Part shown: positions 9,301 to 21,201 of the stretch, piece after piece
Layout: each line of letters starts with the position of its first letter
Position numbering within the stretch: position 1 is the first letter of the stretch
DNA from: Beroe ovata
Taxonomy: Eukaryota; Ctenophora; Nuda; Beroida; Beroidae
Length of the DNA stretch: 31,573 nt
Assembly (NCBI GenBank): GCA_946803715.1
Contig: CAMPET010000244.1
Location: 1,806-33,378 of the forward strand
Reading direction: 5' to 3'
Translations under genes and position numbers: made by a program
The notes under the pieces: model-generated
Database searches by the model: none
Seen by the model: the letters and a program-made list of their open reading frames with translations, nothing else
What the model was told of the DNA's origin: nothing

Positions 9301-12300
9301 GGATGCAGTTCAGCCGACGATTGAAACATTTACATGCAGTAAATGTGGGAAAATATTCAGTTGTGAAAGAGGCTTGAGAACACATTCAAGCAGGTATTGT
9401 AGAAAGAAAGATGATAGTTTTGGTATCGTTCATGATGAAGAAAAGGGCCCAAAGCTCAATTGCAAGAAATGTGACATCAAATTCGATGATGAAAAACTTT
9501 TCAAAATTCACATGAATCATCGCCACAGAGGAAATAGCATCTCTTGCATGAAGGTTGGCAAAGCCAAAAAATCTGCTGTGAAATTACACAAGTGTGAAGA
9601 TTGTGACAAAACTTTCGCTCAAGAACTAGGATTAAAGGCACATGTGGCTGCTGTGCATTCAGACATCAACTTTAATAAGAAGCTTGCTGACGTTCTGGGA
9701 AATTCTGTTTCTTCAATGACAGCAAATGAATCAGATATGAAGACAGATATGAAGACAGATATGAAGACAGAAAACCAGGTTAGACCTATTGAAAAAGTGC
9801 TGAAGGAGTCCATATGCTCCAAGAAAGCAAGTGAGTCAATTATCAAAATAGAAAACACTGCTCCTCCAACAGCAGCATCACCACTAGGCAAAAATAATCA
9901 CAAAGAGGTTCAAAAAGGGAAGGATTCTCAAGCTGACCACTCACATGTCAGAAGGCATAACCTTATCAAATCACCAATTCAGAATGAGAGTCAGGGTCAT
10001 GTCAGAGCTCGGAAGACTGCTGCAAAGCTTTTTAAATGCAAAACATGTGACATTAGATTTGGGAGTAAGCGCATCCTGTCATTCCACATGCAGCAACATG
10101 CTGAAGGGAAAATCAAGTCAGACATGAAAATCCCAGATAAAGAGATCGTTGATGAAAGTAGTCCTCGTGAAGTAAGTCAGAGTGAAGTAAAGACAGAAAA
10201 TGCTGAGAGTTCAGATGAGACACATTCGGAAAGTCCTCGTAAAGTTGCAAAGAAAACAATACCCAAGAAGATTTTCGAATGTGACATTTGTGATCACCGC
10301 TTCACCAAAATAACAGAATACATAGATCATATCAAGTCCCATACAAATGATCCTACTGATACAACCTCTGTTTCGGGTTCAATTGATGTTGATAGTAAAA
10401 GTAGTTTGGTTGAAGCAAGTGAAAATGTTAGTGATACAAGTTTAACGGATTATCAGCATCCAAGTCCGTCAAATGATAATGATATCAGCTTGAAATTGAC
10501 TACTAACATCCCTGAGTATGACTCAATATTTTATGTTGATGAAGATAAGCTGGACTCAATAATGAATGGACCGTTCAGCTGTCCCAAATCAGTGGAAGTA
10601 AGAACGAGTGAAAGTGTTTGTCAGCAACACAAGGAAGATGTGAAAAGTAGTGATGAACTCAAAACATGCAACATTTGCAAGAAGCAGTTCACTGCATGGA
10701 GCGCTGTTTGTGCTCACATGGCTTTACATACTTCACCAGGCTCCACTTATGATGATGTGACAATTGAATGGAAGACAATGTTTAATCCCCTATTTGAATG
10801 TGTCATTTGTCATCGTCAGATTCATTCTGTTGCCCATTGCTACTTGCATTACAAGCATCATATCATGGAAAAGTACCCAAATGTAACTATCAGTCGCATT
10901 GACGCTATGAAATCATCGGATTCCAATGATTCTTTCATATGCACCATCTGCGGGTCTGGATTCGACAAAGTAGGGACACTACATACCCACATGAAGGTTC
11001 ATGTTCCTAAAGTCGGGTTTGATGACCCGAGTCAAGAAACGGTTGAAACACATCAACAAAATTGTTCCATCTGTCATCGTATTGTGACTCCTCAGTCAAA
11101 ACCACGGCATTTTCAGATTCATGATGAGAAGCTCAGACACATTTGCGAAGTATGCTTCGAAGAATTCCCAAGCCAGGGCCAGTACATAGAGCATTACTTC
11201 AATACACATTACAAATCCTTATATGAAGCTCCAACCCCCAAGGTTGTCGCTTCAAGCAAAATTAATGGCAAAGACAGAAATCAGAAAGATTACTTTTGTG
11301 GCCACTGTAATGCACCGTTTTCAAAATATTCCACCATGAAGCTGCATGAAGACAACCATTTGAATGGCAACTTCCAGTTCAAGTGCTTTCACAAAGGTTG
11401 CTCCCTCTCTTTCCAAAGTATCAAAAATCTTGAGCTACATTCCAATGGCCATGCAGAGGAGTCGTTACACATCAGAGAGGGGAAGAAGTTGAGTTGCGAA
11501 GTCTGCACGATGTCTTTCTATTCTCATGAGATATACAAGTCCCATAAATGTGAGATTACCAAACTTGATAAAATTGTGGGCAGCAGCGATAGGAATCGCC
11601 CCAATGAAAAACATGGCGACTTGTCAGAAAGCGGCACAGATTTGCTCAAAGATTTCAGCTGCAAGGTCTGTAAGAAAGCATTTGGAACTTATTCCGAGCG
11701 CTGGCTCCACGAAGAAGAGTTTGAAAGTCCAGGCAGTCATAGATGCATGGAATGTGGGCTAGATTATAGAACTAAGCATCTTTTGAAAAGTCATGAATGC
11801 AACACTAAGACACCCAATCGTCCCACTGAAGACACCAAAAAGAAATCCCTTGGATTGCAAGTCATAACATTCAAGAACCGGAAATGCCATGCTTGCAACA
11901 AACTATTTTATGACAAAGAAAGTTTCAAATATCATGTAAAGAAGCATTGGTTCCGGTGTTTCAGCTGTCATTATGATTTTTGTTCGAAAAAGAGCATGCG
12001 TGCTCACTTCAAACTACAGAAGTGTTTCCTTCCAAAAACAGATGGTTATGATAAGGCATTTGAAAAAGTATTCATCCAATGTCTCTTGTGTGATGAAGCT
12101 CACTCGATAAGTGATCATATGAACATGCATTTTCTCAGCCATGCTATAAAAGAACATGGAAAATATGACATGTATGTGTGTATGTTATGTGGAGCTCCAT
12201 ACAAAATGATTGAACAGCTGAAATCTCACATGAAAGCCGAAGCTTACTTCATGTTAAGTAAGGAGTTTCCCCATCTGAAAGATATAAGCAAAGTTTTTGA

Positions 12301-13522
12301 AATCATCACTGACGGGACCCAGAAGCCAGATCATGATTATATCAACGAGTCTGCCCAAGGCTGGGGATGTCCTTTCTGTGACATCTCATACAGCAACTAC
12401 AAATCAGCATGGAGTCATATCCGCTCCTACCATAAATCACAGGGCAAGCCGTTTAAAGTTGGGAATGGTCTCAATAATGCAGATGATTATGTCTCTCAGT
12501 TAAGAAATGATAAAAGACCTCATGTTGACTCGGAAGAAAACGCCTTCAGTTTCAATAGAAGCTCATTTGAACAAGGGACAAGTCTCAAGTCTAAAGATGA
12601 AGGTCAGTCAAATAACGCGCTCTCTGAGAAGCAGCCTATCTTTTTCCCTGATGCTTCTCCTAAAGCGCCTCAAAATGGTCCCAGCTCATCTACTAGTGCT
12701 GAAAATCGTAACAGACATCGCACCCTCAGTGGAAAATCAAGTTCTTCGAGTTTGCCGAAAAAATCAAGTGTAGCCAGTCCTGAAGCTGCTGCAAAAACTG
12801 CTGGTCTTATAGCCCAAATACTGAGGGGACCACTTCTCCCTGACCCTGAGCCCCCCAAACTTGTTTCATGTTCACCAAAGCCACCAAAATCGAATTCATA
12901 CCGGGATGTTCTCCAAAAGCATCCATTGGGTGTTGCCAAACAAATTAAAAAAAATCAGATGGGTTCACGTTCTGATAATACTGACAAGAAGCCCCTCTTG
13001 TTTCCGCCACAAAATCGATCGGTGGCCCCTCCTTTCAATGAAGTCGGGGAGAGACATCGTTCTTCCTATCATTCGTCCGAGGATAACAGATTCCATGATA
13101 CAAATATACCACACAGTGACTACACGTCTAACAAGCGTATGAGATTTGATCACCCAGTGCAAGATTCCCCACCTCCTGACCGATATCACTATAGTAACAG
13201 AGTGTTGCATGGTAATCAGTATCACCAGGGCAGAAACTACCGTGATTCACATCCTAGCAGACCTCCCTTTGCAACGTATCCCTTCCAGTCAAGTGCTAGA
13301 GGCAATAGTGCGTGGGAAAACAGAAGAAACTCGGCTCAAGAACCCGAAAGAAGAGCGCATAAATGCACCTATTGTCAGAGAATGTTCAATAGTTATGAGA
13401 ACGTGTACAATCACCTGATTAGGACACATGCAGCTGATATACCTAACGTGAGAGAAGGACACATCAAACCAATCAGCAGTTACGATGGTAAGATGACAGT
13501 TTGGTCATTGGTAAACAGTTAG
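6331..13522 (+). CDS. Giant multi-C2H2 zinc-finger protein (about 2047 aa, about 28 fingers)
   Basis: Four exons join in phase: 6331-6474, 7289-7517, 7586-7687 and 7854-13522, giving 2047 codons plus stop. Exons 1-3 encode a Cys-rich N-terminus (CCSKCE, CYQLCVINDCDNY) and a segment around CHLPSTVHQ that I cannot place. The last exon carries about 28 C2H2-type units, from CLIC near residue 222 to CTYC near residue 1996. Some are degenerate (C2HC, or missing the final His). Between 1650 and 1990 lies a Ser/Pro/Arg-rich disordered region, followed by one final finger. A TDMKTDMKTDMK micro-repeat is at 9736-9768. There is no KRAB, BTB or SCAN domain. It is probably a nuclear nucleic-acid-binding protein. 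No orthologue was recognised. Exon 1 is the least certain part: an alternative start at 7238 reads straight into exon 2. AATAAA at 13641 supports the 3' end. Confidence 0.85.
6621..6670. repeat. 10-bp tandem repeat ACATTAATGC
   Basis: About five units of ACATTAATGC lie just inside the left end of the transposon at 6561-7209. The same motif recurs at its right end (TTAATGCACATTAATGG, about 7178-7194), so it forms part of the subterminal structure. Confidence 0.8.
6780..7175. repeat. Degenerate minisatellite inside the intron-1 transposon
   Basis: The motif GAAGTAGTATC-TAGCTCC-T, roughly 35-45 bp apart, recurs with many changes (for example GAAGTAGTATTCCTGAGTTCC and GAAGTAGTATCGCTAGCTCC). It fills most of the transposon interior. 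Confidence 0.55.
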
Positions 13523-13640
13523 TGTGTACCTCAGTACCTTCAGCGAAAAAACTGGATAATTTTACCTATTTGATTTTCTTAACTTATTATTATCATCTGA
13601 CTTTACAAAAATGAGTAAATTGTTTAGGTGCTTGTTTATT

Positions 13641-13646
13641 AATAAA
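13641..13646 (+). terminator. Polyadenylation signal of the zinc-finger gene
   Basis: AATAAA lies 119 nt after the zinc-finger stop codon, followed by a T-rich stretch. Confidence 0.6.
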
Positions 13647-13683
13647 GATAATCATTTCCAAGTGTGATTCTATCACAACACTC

Positions 13684-13714
13684 ATTTGGGTGCTGGGAAG
13701 TACAGCACCCAAAT
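13684..13714. other. Perfect 12-bp hairpin followed by T8
   Basis: ATTTGGGTGCTG and CAGCACCCAAAT form a perfect 12-bp stem around a GGAAGTA loop. The run of Ts starts at the stem's last base. It sits about 40 nt past the AATAAA of the zinc-finger gene. It resembles an intrinsic terminator in form, which is unusual for a Pol II gene; a role in 3'-end formation or a small structured RNA are alternatives. Confidence 0.6.
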
Positions 13715-13987
13715 TTTTTTGCATTCCAGTACCTACTGTATTCAACGTTTTAAATGTGACTCAGAAGAACATTAGAATTTTTACTTTTATAGCATGCAAT
13801 TTAGATAGTCGTTTCATTGATTTCTGGGATTTCTATTCCTATTGCAAATCTTAAGCGTTGGAAACCAAGATATTTGTTCAAACGTGTAGGTACCTACCAA
13901 AGACTTCTAAATGAATTGACCGTAGATAGGTAGGTATCTTGATAACATATTCTACAGTATTGAGTTACACAATTCCTCCATGAAGGT

Positions 13988-16900
13988 ATGGGTAAGAAAC
14001 ACCGTCGTAAATCGGCTCCCATCGAGGCAGCAGCTCCTGATGAGAGTCAAGCTATTTTGAACGAGGATGATTTTATGCGGGATGAAATTGATGAACATCT
14101 CCTGGAGAGAGACGAAATCAGGTAAGTTACAGGTGAAATGTCCCAGTAACTTACGATACCTATTACCTACTGTAATTACTAGGAATTAGAGTTGGGGTTA
14201 ACTTGGTGTATGATGTATTAACTTGGCCTTCTTATACATCATGTAAAATATGTAGAAAGCGATGATGTAGATCTAAAATGGCCCTAGATCCAGATCTCGC
14301 CTTTGAGGCATTTTTTGGTTCTCAATGTTTTATTGACATTGCTTAGTGCAATATATAGACCTAAGACACCGCAATGGCATTGTCTCCCTTACAAATCTTT
14401 ATGAGCCTTGCATGCAAGGTCTCCACGAGATCTCCACTGTAAAGTGTAGTACAATTTGACTCAGCGTATAGCAGAATCCCTACTACTGCAAAGCAGCTCT
14501 CCGCTCTCCTGATGACATTGCTTCAGAAATAACACTGTCCAATTATTCCTTATAGGGAAAGTGACGTGGCATTGGAGAGTTGCCAGCTGTAGTAGCGAGC
14601 GCTGTGCATATTACCTAAGAGAGGCTGGTTTCATCAGTCACACTGTGTCTTCAGTTTCATGATTCATAAACACACAAACAAATTACAGATATGCCTAAAA
14701 ACACACACAGCCAAACGCACACACACAAGCACACACACACAAACATACACACAAACATACACAACCAAACATACAGAGACATCAAAGGATTCCGGAATGT
14801 CCTCGATTTATGAATTACACTCAACAAATCACTGAGAAATTTTGAACGTCTTTCTCTATTGGCATCTCGTGCAATAGGTAATGAAGGGCATTCCAACTGA
14901 ATATTAATTCCAGGAAACGGCTGATCTGTCTTTGCTTCCTTATATATGAGCCGTTATAGTGGATCGGGTTCCTTACCTTCCGTTTGTGTGATACTGGAGG
15001 AAGCATCATAAGGAGTCGTAATATCAAACGCCTAGGTATTCTAGGTACCTACCTATTCTTATAACAGGATATATTATGTCTGTCTTATGAAGCCCGACTG
15101 CAGACGACTGAATAACCATTACCTGTACTGTGCACTGTGCAGTACCGCTGCATATCTACACTATAATTGTGCGGCTACTTCATACTGTAGCCTGTAATCT
15201 CATGAATTCTGAAGGAGCACAGATCATCTCAGTTACCTGAGTGAGCTTATGGATTCAGTAACTTACATGAGCATTGAACACCACAGTGTTAACGATATAC
15301 CCATTACAGACAATGTTGCTTCTGGCCCACAATCCTAGTAAATAAGCCAATGGAAACGTTGTTGTTGAATTCGTGTAATCATCACTGTGTACACTAGAGA
15401 TAAAGACATTGCTAAATAGCACATCATATGTTTACTCATGTCATCCGAATATGGTATAATTGCTCTGTTCTGGTGCAATGTCTTTCTTCCTGTGCGTGCG
15501 TGTGTTTGTTAGAAGGGTGTTTCTTGGTCCTCTGGTATCTTCTGAATTCCTGGTTTCCAATAACATTTTGGGAATGCAAGTTTTTGAATCCTGACATGAA
15601 TCAGGAATCTTCCTTCCTCAAAACAAAAAATTGTCATTTTATCACTTGTGATGAATCAGTTGGAAGTTTGCCAACTTACACAGAGAGTAAAGCGCACATG
15701 TTCAGAACATGTTCATCACAGAAGCTCATCACGAGCATTGGCAAGGCTGGTCTCAGCTTTTTCTCTCATACTACATGCTCTGTCCGGGGGTATCAAATTA
15801 CACACTCCCTCTCTCCTCTGGGTCACACTCCATATATGGGATAATTGAGTCATCGGGAATCCGATGTAATGTCCTTATAATAGGTCTGTGATATTGATAG
15901 CATAAGTCTTTGAGAGTGAGGTAGTAAATCACCTGTCTGATACCTGAATGTAGCTAGCGATTTGGTATGCGATAAAATAAGACAACAATATCTAGGTATC
16001 GAATTGGATAATGTTGCTTACAGAGCTGTTTGCGTGGCCTTTATTTAGTTCTTACGGTAATTATGAGGGGGATGGCTTGGTGGTGACCTTCTTTGAATGA
16101 TAGGTCGAGATAAAGACAAGGTCACATCATCATAGATAGATCATTCAGAACCATGCTAAATTTTAAACTTCCATTTGTAGTACAAGAGTAACAACAAGTG
16201 CGTAGTACCATGATAACATTCGACTTGTACACATACCTACACACTGATTGTTCAGTGTTATACCTATCACACTACGTTATACGGTCTATAATAGGTAGTT
16301 TTGATTGGACAGTTCATCACTGCCTGTACAGTGTACACAGCATGTAGTTAATTATCATGCCCCATTCAACGGTGGCCATCGCACTCCCACCGCTCAGATA
16401 AACAGTTATTTAAATACAGCCACTCTTACCATTCTAACTCCACATCCCCACACCAGTTCTCATGACTGGCTGTAACCATGGTGACCAATGCTCACTGAAT
16501 ACCAAGTTGTAACCATGGTAACCACTGGTTACAGTATTACCAAGTTGCACCACCCCAGGTTTGATGGGGACCCCGACAGCGAAACTGATGAAGATGTTGA
16601 GGATGTACTGCAGCTTCCTGACTCTGAAGACGATGAAAGTAAGGGTCAGTTTATAACATTGTTACTGTAATTTGCAGGTAGGATAATGTACAATGTACAC
16701 TGTTAAGCTCTGTACATTGGTTAACAGTTCATTGTAGCATATCTTGTCTGTGCTATATCATAGCTTCATTTGACTCAGTAAAGGCTCAATGTGCATTGCG
16801 CATGACAAGGCTTATCAAGGATAGCCTTTGTCAATTGTCACGTTGTTAAGTAGCAACAACTATAAATGATCAAATACCTATTTGCCAGAAGACACCGAAG

Positions 16901-19900
16901 ATGAGTTGCAGGAGAGAGACTTGGCAGAGATCGAAGATGAGCTGAGGTTAGTGTGGCAAATTCAGAGTACGGAATTTGGAATAGTAGTCATGGCTCACCA
17001 ATGTTGGCATGTCACGGGTTACGACAGATGTTACCAAGCTACTCCCTATTGTAGGCTGACTGACAAAGCGTGGGGTAAGAAGAAGTCTGTGTACTACGAG
17101 GAGGGAGATGAAGAGGAGGATTTGTCGAGTGCTGCTGAGGAAGAGGTTACCATTACTAGATCCTAGGTTCTATTATAGCCTACTAGAGCCTAGGTTCTAT
17201 TATAGCCTACTAGAGCCTAGGATCTATAAGACCCCAACTAGTCGTGACGGGATATTGCAAGTCTTGCACACTTCTCATTCCAAAATTAGCCCTATCTATA
17301 ATCAAACTAGAATTTTCGATTCAGTAGTTTGACGCTGGTAGGTAATGATGAAATGGCGCTACCACAATACCTCGCTGTATTGTAATCCAATGTTCCCCAA
17401 TGCTACAATACCGGAGCACTGTATAATAATTATGCAATGCCCCCCCCAATGTATCATATTAACAGATGGAAGAGGAAGAAGAGAGAGAAGCTATGGTTCT
17501 ACAGAAACGTCTCCTAGACCAGATTTCCGAGGAGCACTTTGATATGGACAAGTGAGCATTATCAGTTATCACACAACTTGATATTTCTCAATCACTGTCA
17601 GTGTCCACTCCTCCATTTTGCATGGTTAACAATAACTGACCTCCTACAGGTACAAGATTGATGCGGCGGCAGCAGCAACTAAAGCGAAGTCAGATCATAT
17701 CATAGAAACTGACTTTGATGCCATGAGCAAAGAAGAGAAAATCATGTTCCTAATGAAAGTATGAAATCTGTATTTCTTGTCATCATTATTTCTGTATCAT
17801 TTGATTTGGACCGTCAAACATATTATTCACTTAGGTAGGTACCCACCTATTCACTTACCGCAAAAGTTACTCACTTCTGAATCCAAGTATTGTTGCAAAT
17901 TCTGCCCATGAAAAGATAAAAGTGGCAGCACCCCAAGTTTAGTCATTTTCAGCGTTCACCAGAGCTCCCAGAGATGCTGGAAGAATACAGGGAGAAGATG
18001 ACGGAGGCCAAGGATCCACTCTACCTCCTGCTCCAACTAGGTCTGCCATGTGTTGTGATAAGTCGCTACATTGTGCAAACTGCGCTGTGTTGTGGGTATT
18101 CTGTTTGGTATTCGCGACAATGGGTATTCTAGAAGTTGGGTATTCCGTTTTGTTACCTGTGTGGGACCATATTGTATCCGTGTCTCATATTAGTTCCAAC
18201 CACACTTTCCTACTTCCTACTTCCTAGGGAGGGAAACAGGGAAATTCTCAGACACCGCTCTGCGCTACATTGAAGCAAAGTACCAGTTAAACTTGCTGTA
18301 CAGTCTCAATATCGGGTAAGCCTCCCTACAGGAGACTGTATTCTGTGTTTTACTATAATCGATGCTATCATAGTCGGTCCTGTGTTTTACGCTCGAGATT
18401 ACCTTGATAATATAGACTTTTGCACAATTTAGCCTTGTTTATAACACTCACCAGCCTTAGTCCAATTATCCACTATCCCAATTATNGAGCACTTTGATAT
18501 GGACAAGTGAGCATTATCAGTTATCACACAACTTGATATTTCTCAATCACTGTCAGTGTCCACTCCTCCATTTTGCATGGTTAACAATAACTGACCTCCT
18601 ACAGGTACAAGATTGATGCGGCGGCAGCAGCAACTAAAGCGAAGTCAGATCATATCATAGAAACTGACTTTGATGCCATGAGCAAAGAAGAGAAAATCAT
18701 GTTCCTAATGAAAGTATGAAATCTGTATTTCTTGTCATCATTATTTCTGTATCATTTGATTTGGACCGTCAAACATATTATTCACTTAGGTAGGTACCCA
18801 CCTATTCACTTACCGCAAAAGTTACTCACTTCTGAATCCAAGTATTGTTGCAAATTCTGCCCATGAAAAGATAAAAGTGGCAGCACCCCAAGTTTAGTCA
18901 TTTTCAGCGTTCACCAGAGCTCCCAGAGATGCTGGAAGAATACAGGGAGAAGATGACGGAGGCCAAGGATCCACTCTACCTCCTGCTCCAACTAGGTCTG
19001 CCATGTGTTGTGATAAGTCGCTACATTGTGCAAACTGCGCTGTGTTGTGGGTATTCTGTTTGGTATTCGCGACAATGGGTATTCTAGAAGTTGGGTATTC
19101 CGTTTTGTTACCTGTGTGGGACCATATTGTATCCGTGTCTCATATTAGTTCCAACCACACTTTCCTACTTCCTACTTCCTAGGGAGGGAAACAGGGAAAT
19201 TCTCAGACACCGCTCTGCGCTACATTGAAGCAAAGTACCAGTTAAACTTGCTGTACAGTCTCAATATCGGGTAAGCCTCCCTACAGGAGACTGTATTCTG
19301 TGTTTTACTATAATCGATGCTATCATAGTCGGTCCTGTGTTTTACGCTCGAGATTACCTTGATAATATAGACTTTTGCACAATTTAGCCTTGTTTATAAC
19401 ACTCACCAGCCTTAGTCCAATTATCCACTATCCCAATTATCCACTAATTGATAATCAATTCGTTATTTCAGTTACTACCTCATGATGCAGTCGTCGGGTG
19501 AGAATGTATCAGAACACCCAGTTATAGAGAGAATAGTGGAGCTGAGGAAAATACTAGCTAATTGCAGCAAAACAGGTTATTACACCTAATCATCGGGATA
19601 TCGACTTATAGTGCTGGTTGTTTGATTTGGATGTAACTCTCTTTCTCAAATCATCTTCTGGTTGACATAAGTGGGACAACTCAAGTTGACTACCACCAGT
19701 ATAGTCTTAATGAACTCTATATATAGCTAGCGATGTCTGTTAACGATACGTTGCTACTAGATGCTCAATTCCCAATTCGTAATTAAAGTGAAAAACTTGG
19801 CGGTTGAATAACAGCGCTTGAATACCTAACAATGATAGAGTTTGTATTTCTCTCGACAGATATCGCACTGGAGAAGGAAATAGAGCATCTTCTCAGTACT

Positions 19901-19956
19901 GAGAGGGAGGTGAACACAAACAAGGAGGATACCGTGTCATCACAGAGTGATGCTGA

Positions 19957-20006
<50 letters not shown>

Positions 20007-21201
20007 ATGTGTTTGTGTTTGTTTGTGTGTTNNNNNNCCCCCCTCTGTGTCTCTGTGTCTCTGTCTGCGTGTGTTGCTCTGTGTGTGTGTGTGTGTGTGT
20101 GTGTCTGTGTGTGTATCTGTGTGTCTGTGTCTGTGTGTCTGTGTCTGTGTCTGTGTAAGTGTGTTTAATGTGCATGTGTGCCTGGAAATTCAATAATAAT
20201 TGTTCACCTCTCAGAGAAGAAGATTTATACGAGAAGCAAGCTAAGATTACAGCAGAAAAGAAGAGTAGGAAGAGAAAAAGAAAATCAGGTATCATCTTGT
20301 TTATCATGATAATGTTTATAATATATCCTTGATGTTGTACGTTTGAGCTACTTCAGTATTCACTGAAAAGTTGAAACCAGCAAAATATCCTCCCCAGTGT
20401 TTCTGACCATGATGTAACCTCTCTAACCCTTAACATAGTGACCTTAGTCCAGATACCAATTTTAACCCCCTTTTCACGATCTCCCTTATCATATGCCCGC
20501 CCTATTCGAACTGTCCCTATTCGAAGCACTCAATTCAGGAATTGAAGTCTCTACAGAGGATCCAACAGTTATGGGCGAAGATGAGGATAAGCGTGGCATT
20601 ACATACAAGATCATGAAAAACAAGGTAAGCTGGGTTGTCTGACAACCATTTGTCAATTATGAGTGAAGACCCTCGTTGTTCACAATTTGCCACAATTCGC
20701 GCCATCATGGAAGTCTGTGATTTGCGTTCGACAATCGCAATTTTCTTAATACAATTGGCGCCGCGCGGTTGGTTATCAATTCAGCTAGCTAGTACAGTAC
20801 AGTACACGAATGTTCCAAATACCTACTGCGTAGATTTCAGTCAGAAGTCAAAAGGGATTGCTATCATCATGGAATAAAATGTCTAGAATACCCCTTCAAC
20901 TTGCCCTTAATTCTTGGGAGTAAAGTTCCCCGTATTTGGGTCCTATGAAAAATGAATCCCCTATCGACCTAGTACTGAACCCTTCTTACTCCTTATCTAC
21001 TAAAGTGCTATCTGACAGGGCTTGACACCACACCGGAAGAAGGAACAGAGAAATCCCCGAGTCAAACACCGACACAAATTCGACAAGGCTCTCAAGAAAC
21101 GCCGATCTCAAGTCCCAGATATGAGGGATCAGGGTGGTGTGTACTCGGGCGAAAAGAGTGGTATCAAATCAGGTCTGACGAAAAGTACCAAGCTACGATG
21201 A
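13988..21201 (+). CDS. UTP3: UTP3/SAS10, small-subunit processome protein
   Basis: Thirteen exons join in phase: 13988-14121, 16559-16638, 16889-16946, 17055-17145, 17466-17551, 17650-17758, 17953-18040, 18228-18315, 19472-19575, 19860-19956, 20215-20288, 20539-20624 and 21019-21201. The product is 425 aa. Family role: a nucleolar factor in U3 snoRNP-dependent 18S rRNA processing. The N-terminus is basic then acidic. KAWGKKKSVYYE matches the conserved WG-KKxxYY motif. The Sas10/Utp3/C1D domain lies at about 170-280 (SPELPEMLEEY, HPVIERIVELRK). The C-terminal Sas10 domain is at 345-425 (RGITYKIMKNKGLTPHRKK, NPRVKHRHKF, YSGEKSGIKSG). The model skips copies of exons 6-8 at 18605-18713, 18908-18995 and 19183-19270, which lie in a duplication judged to be an assembly artefact. 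Including them would stay in frame and add 95 residues. The donor of exon 4 (GAG|GTTACC) is weak. Intron 1 is 2.4 kb, the others mostly under 600 bp. Confidence 0.93.
14122..16558 (+). other. UTP3 intron 1, no embedded gene recognised
   Basis: The interval runs from a GTAAGT donor to a CACCCCAG acceptor. It holds an ACACAC/AAACATAC-rich tract (14669-14775), many TAGGTA/TACCTA motifs, and CCATGG-centred repeats near 16468-16520. I looked for box C/D snoRNAs because ribosome-biogenesis genes often host them, and found RTGATGA matches (for example 15647) without a convincing paired box D and terminal stem. Confidence 0.6.
14669..14775. repeat. AC-rich microsatellite
   Basis: An interrupted (AC)n tract with CAAACATACA variants in UTP3 intron 1. 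The minus-strand open frame across it is low-complexity. Confidence 0.8.
17156..17221. repeat. 27-bp tandem repeat in UTP3 intron 4
   Basis: About 2.4 units of CTAGAGCCTAGGTTCTATTA... repeat with period 27 (CTAGA at 17156, 17183 and 17210), almost unchanged. Confidence 0.8.
17532..18485 (+). repeat. First copy of a 954-bp direct duplication (UTP3 exons 6-8)
   Basis: This starts in the last 20 nt of exon 5 (GAGCACTTTGATATGGACAA), spans exons 6, 7 and 8 and their introns, and ends directly at the N at 18486. It reads as identical to 18487-19440, introns included. Confidence 0.95.
18486..18486. other. Single-N scaffold join inside UTP3
   Basis: One N sits exactly between the two copies of the 954-bp duplication, at the point where two contig ends would meet. 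Confidence 0.9.
18487..19440 (+). repeat. Second copy of the 954-bp duplication, probable assembly artefact
   Basis: It has a constant offset of 955 from the first copy. It repeats exons 6-8 (18605-18713, 18908-18995, 19183-19270) but starts with only the last 20 nt of exon 5, with no acceptor for it. Identity through introns plus the N at the junction points to two overlapping contig ends placed side by side, not a biological exon duplication. Confidence 0.9.
19957..20165. repeat. (TG)n microsatellite with an N gap, starting at a UTP3 splice donor
   Basis: The TG tract begins within the donor of exon 10 (GA|GTGAGTGTGTG...) and continues as TG/TCTG variants past six Ns at 20032-20037. Cys/Val-rich open frames here are repeat translations, not genes. 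Confidence 0.9.

Noticed and set aside
15428-15891. Three overlapping open frames of 60-138 codons in UTP3 intron 1
   Set aside because: They lie in a spliced intron, have no splice phase fitting UTP3, and no family was recognised.
14122-16558. Intronic box C/D snoRNA in UTP3
   Set aside because: RTGATGA-like boxes occur, but no CTGA box D at suitable distance with a closing stem was found by eye.
18605-19270. Three additional UTP3 exons
   Set aside because: They are exact copies within the duplication that abuts the single N, so they are treated as an assembly artefact.
19947-20307. Cys/Val-rich and Thr/His-rich open frames on both strands
   Set aside because: They are translations of the TG/AC microsatellite and cross an N gap.
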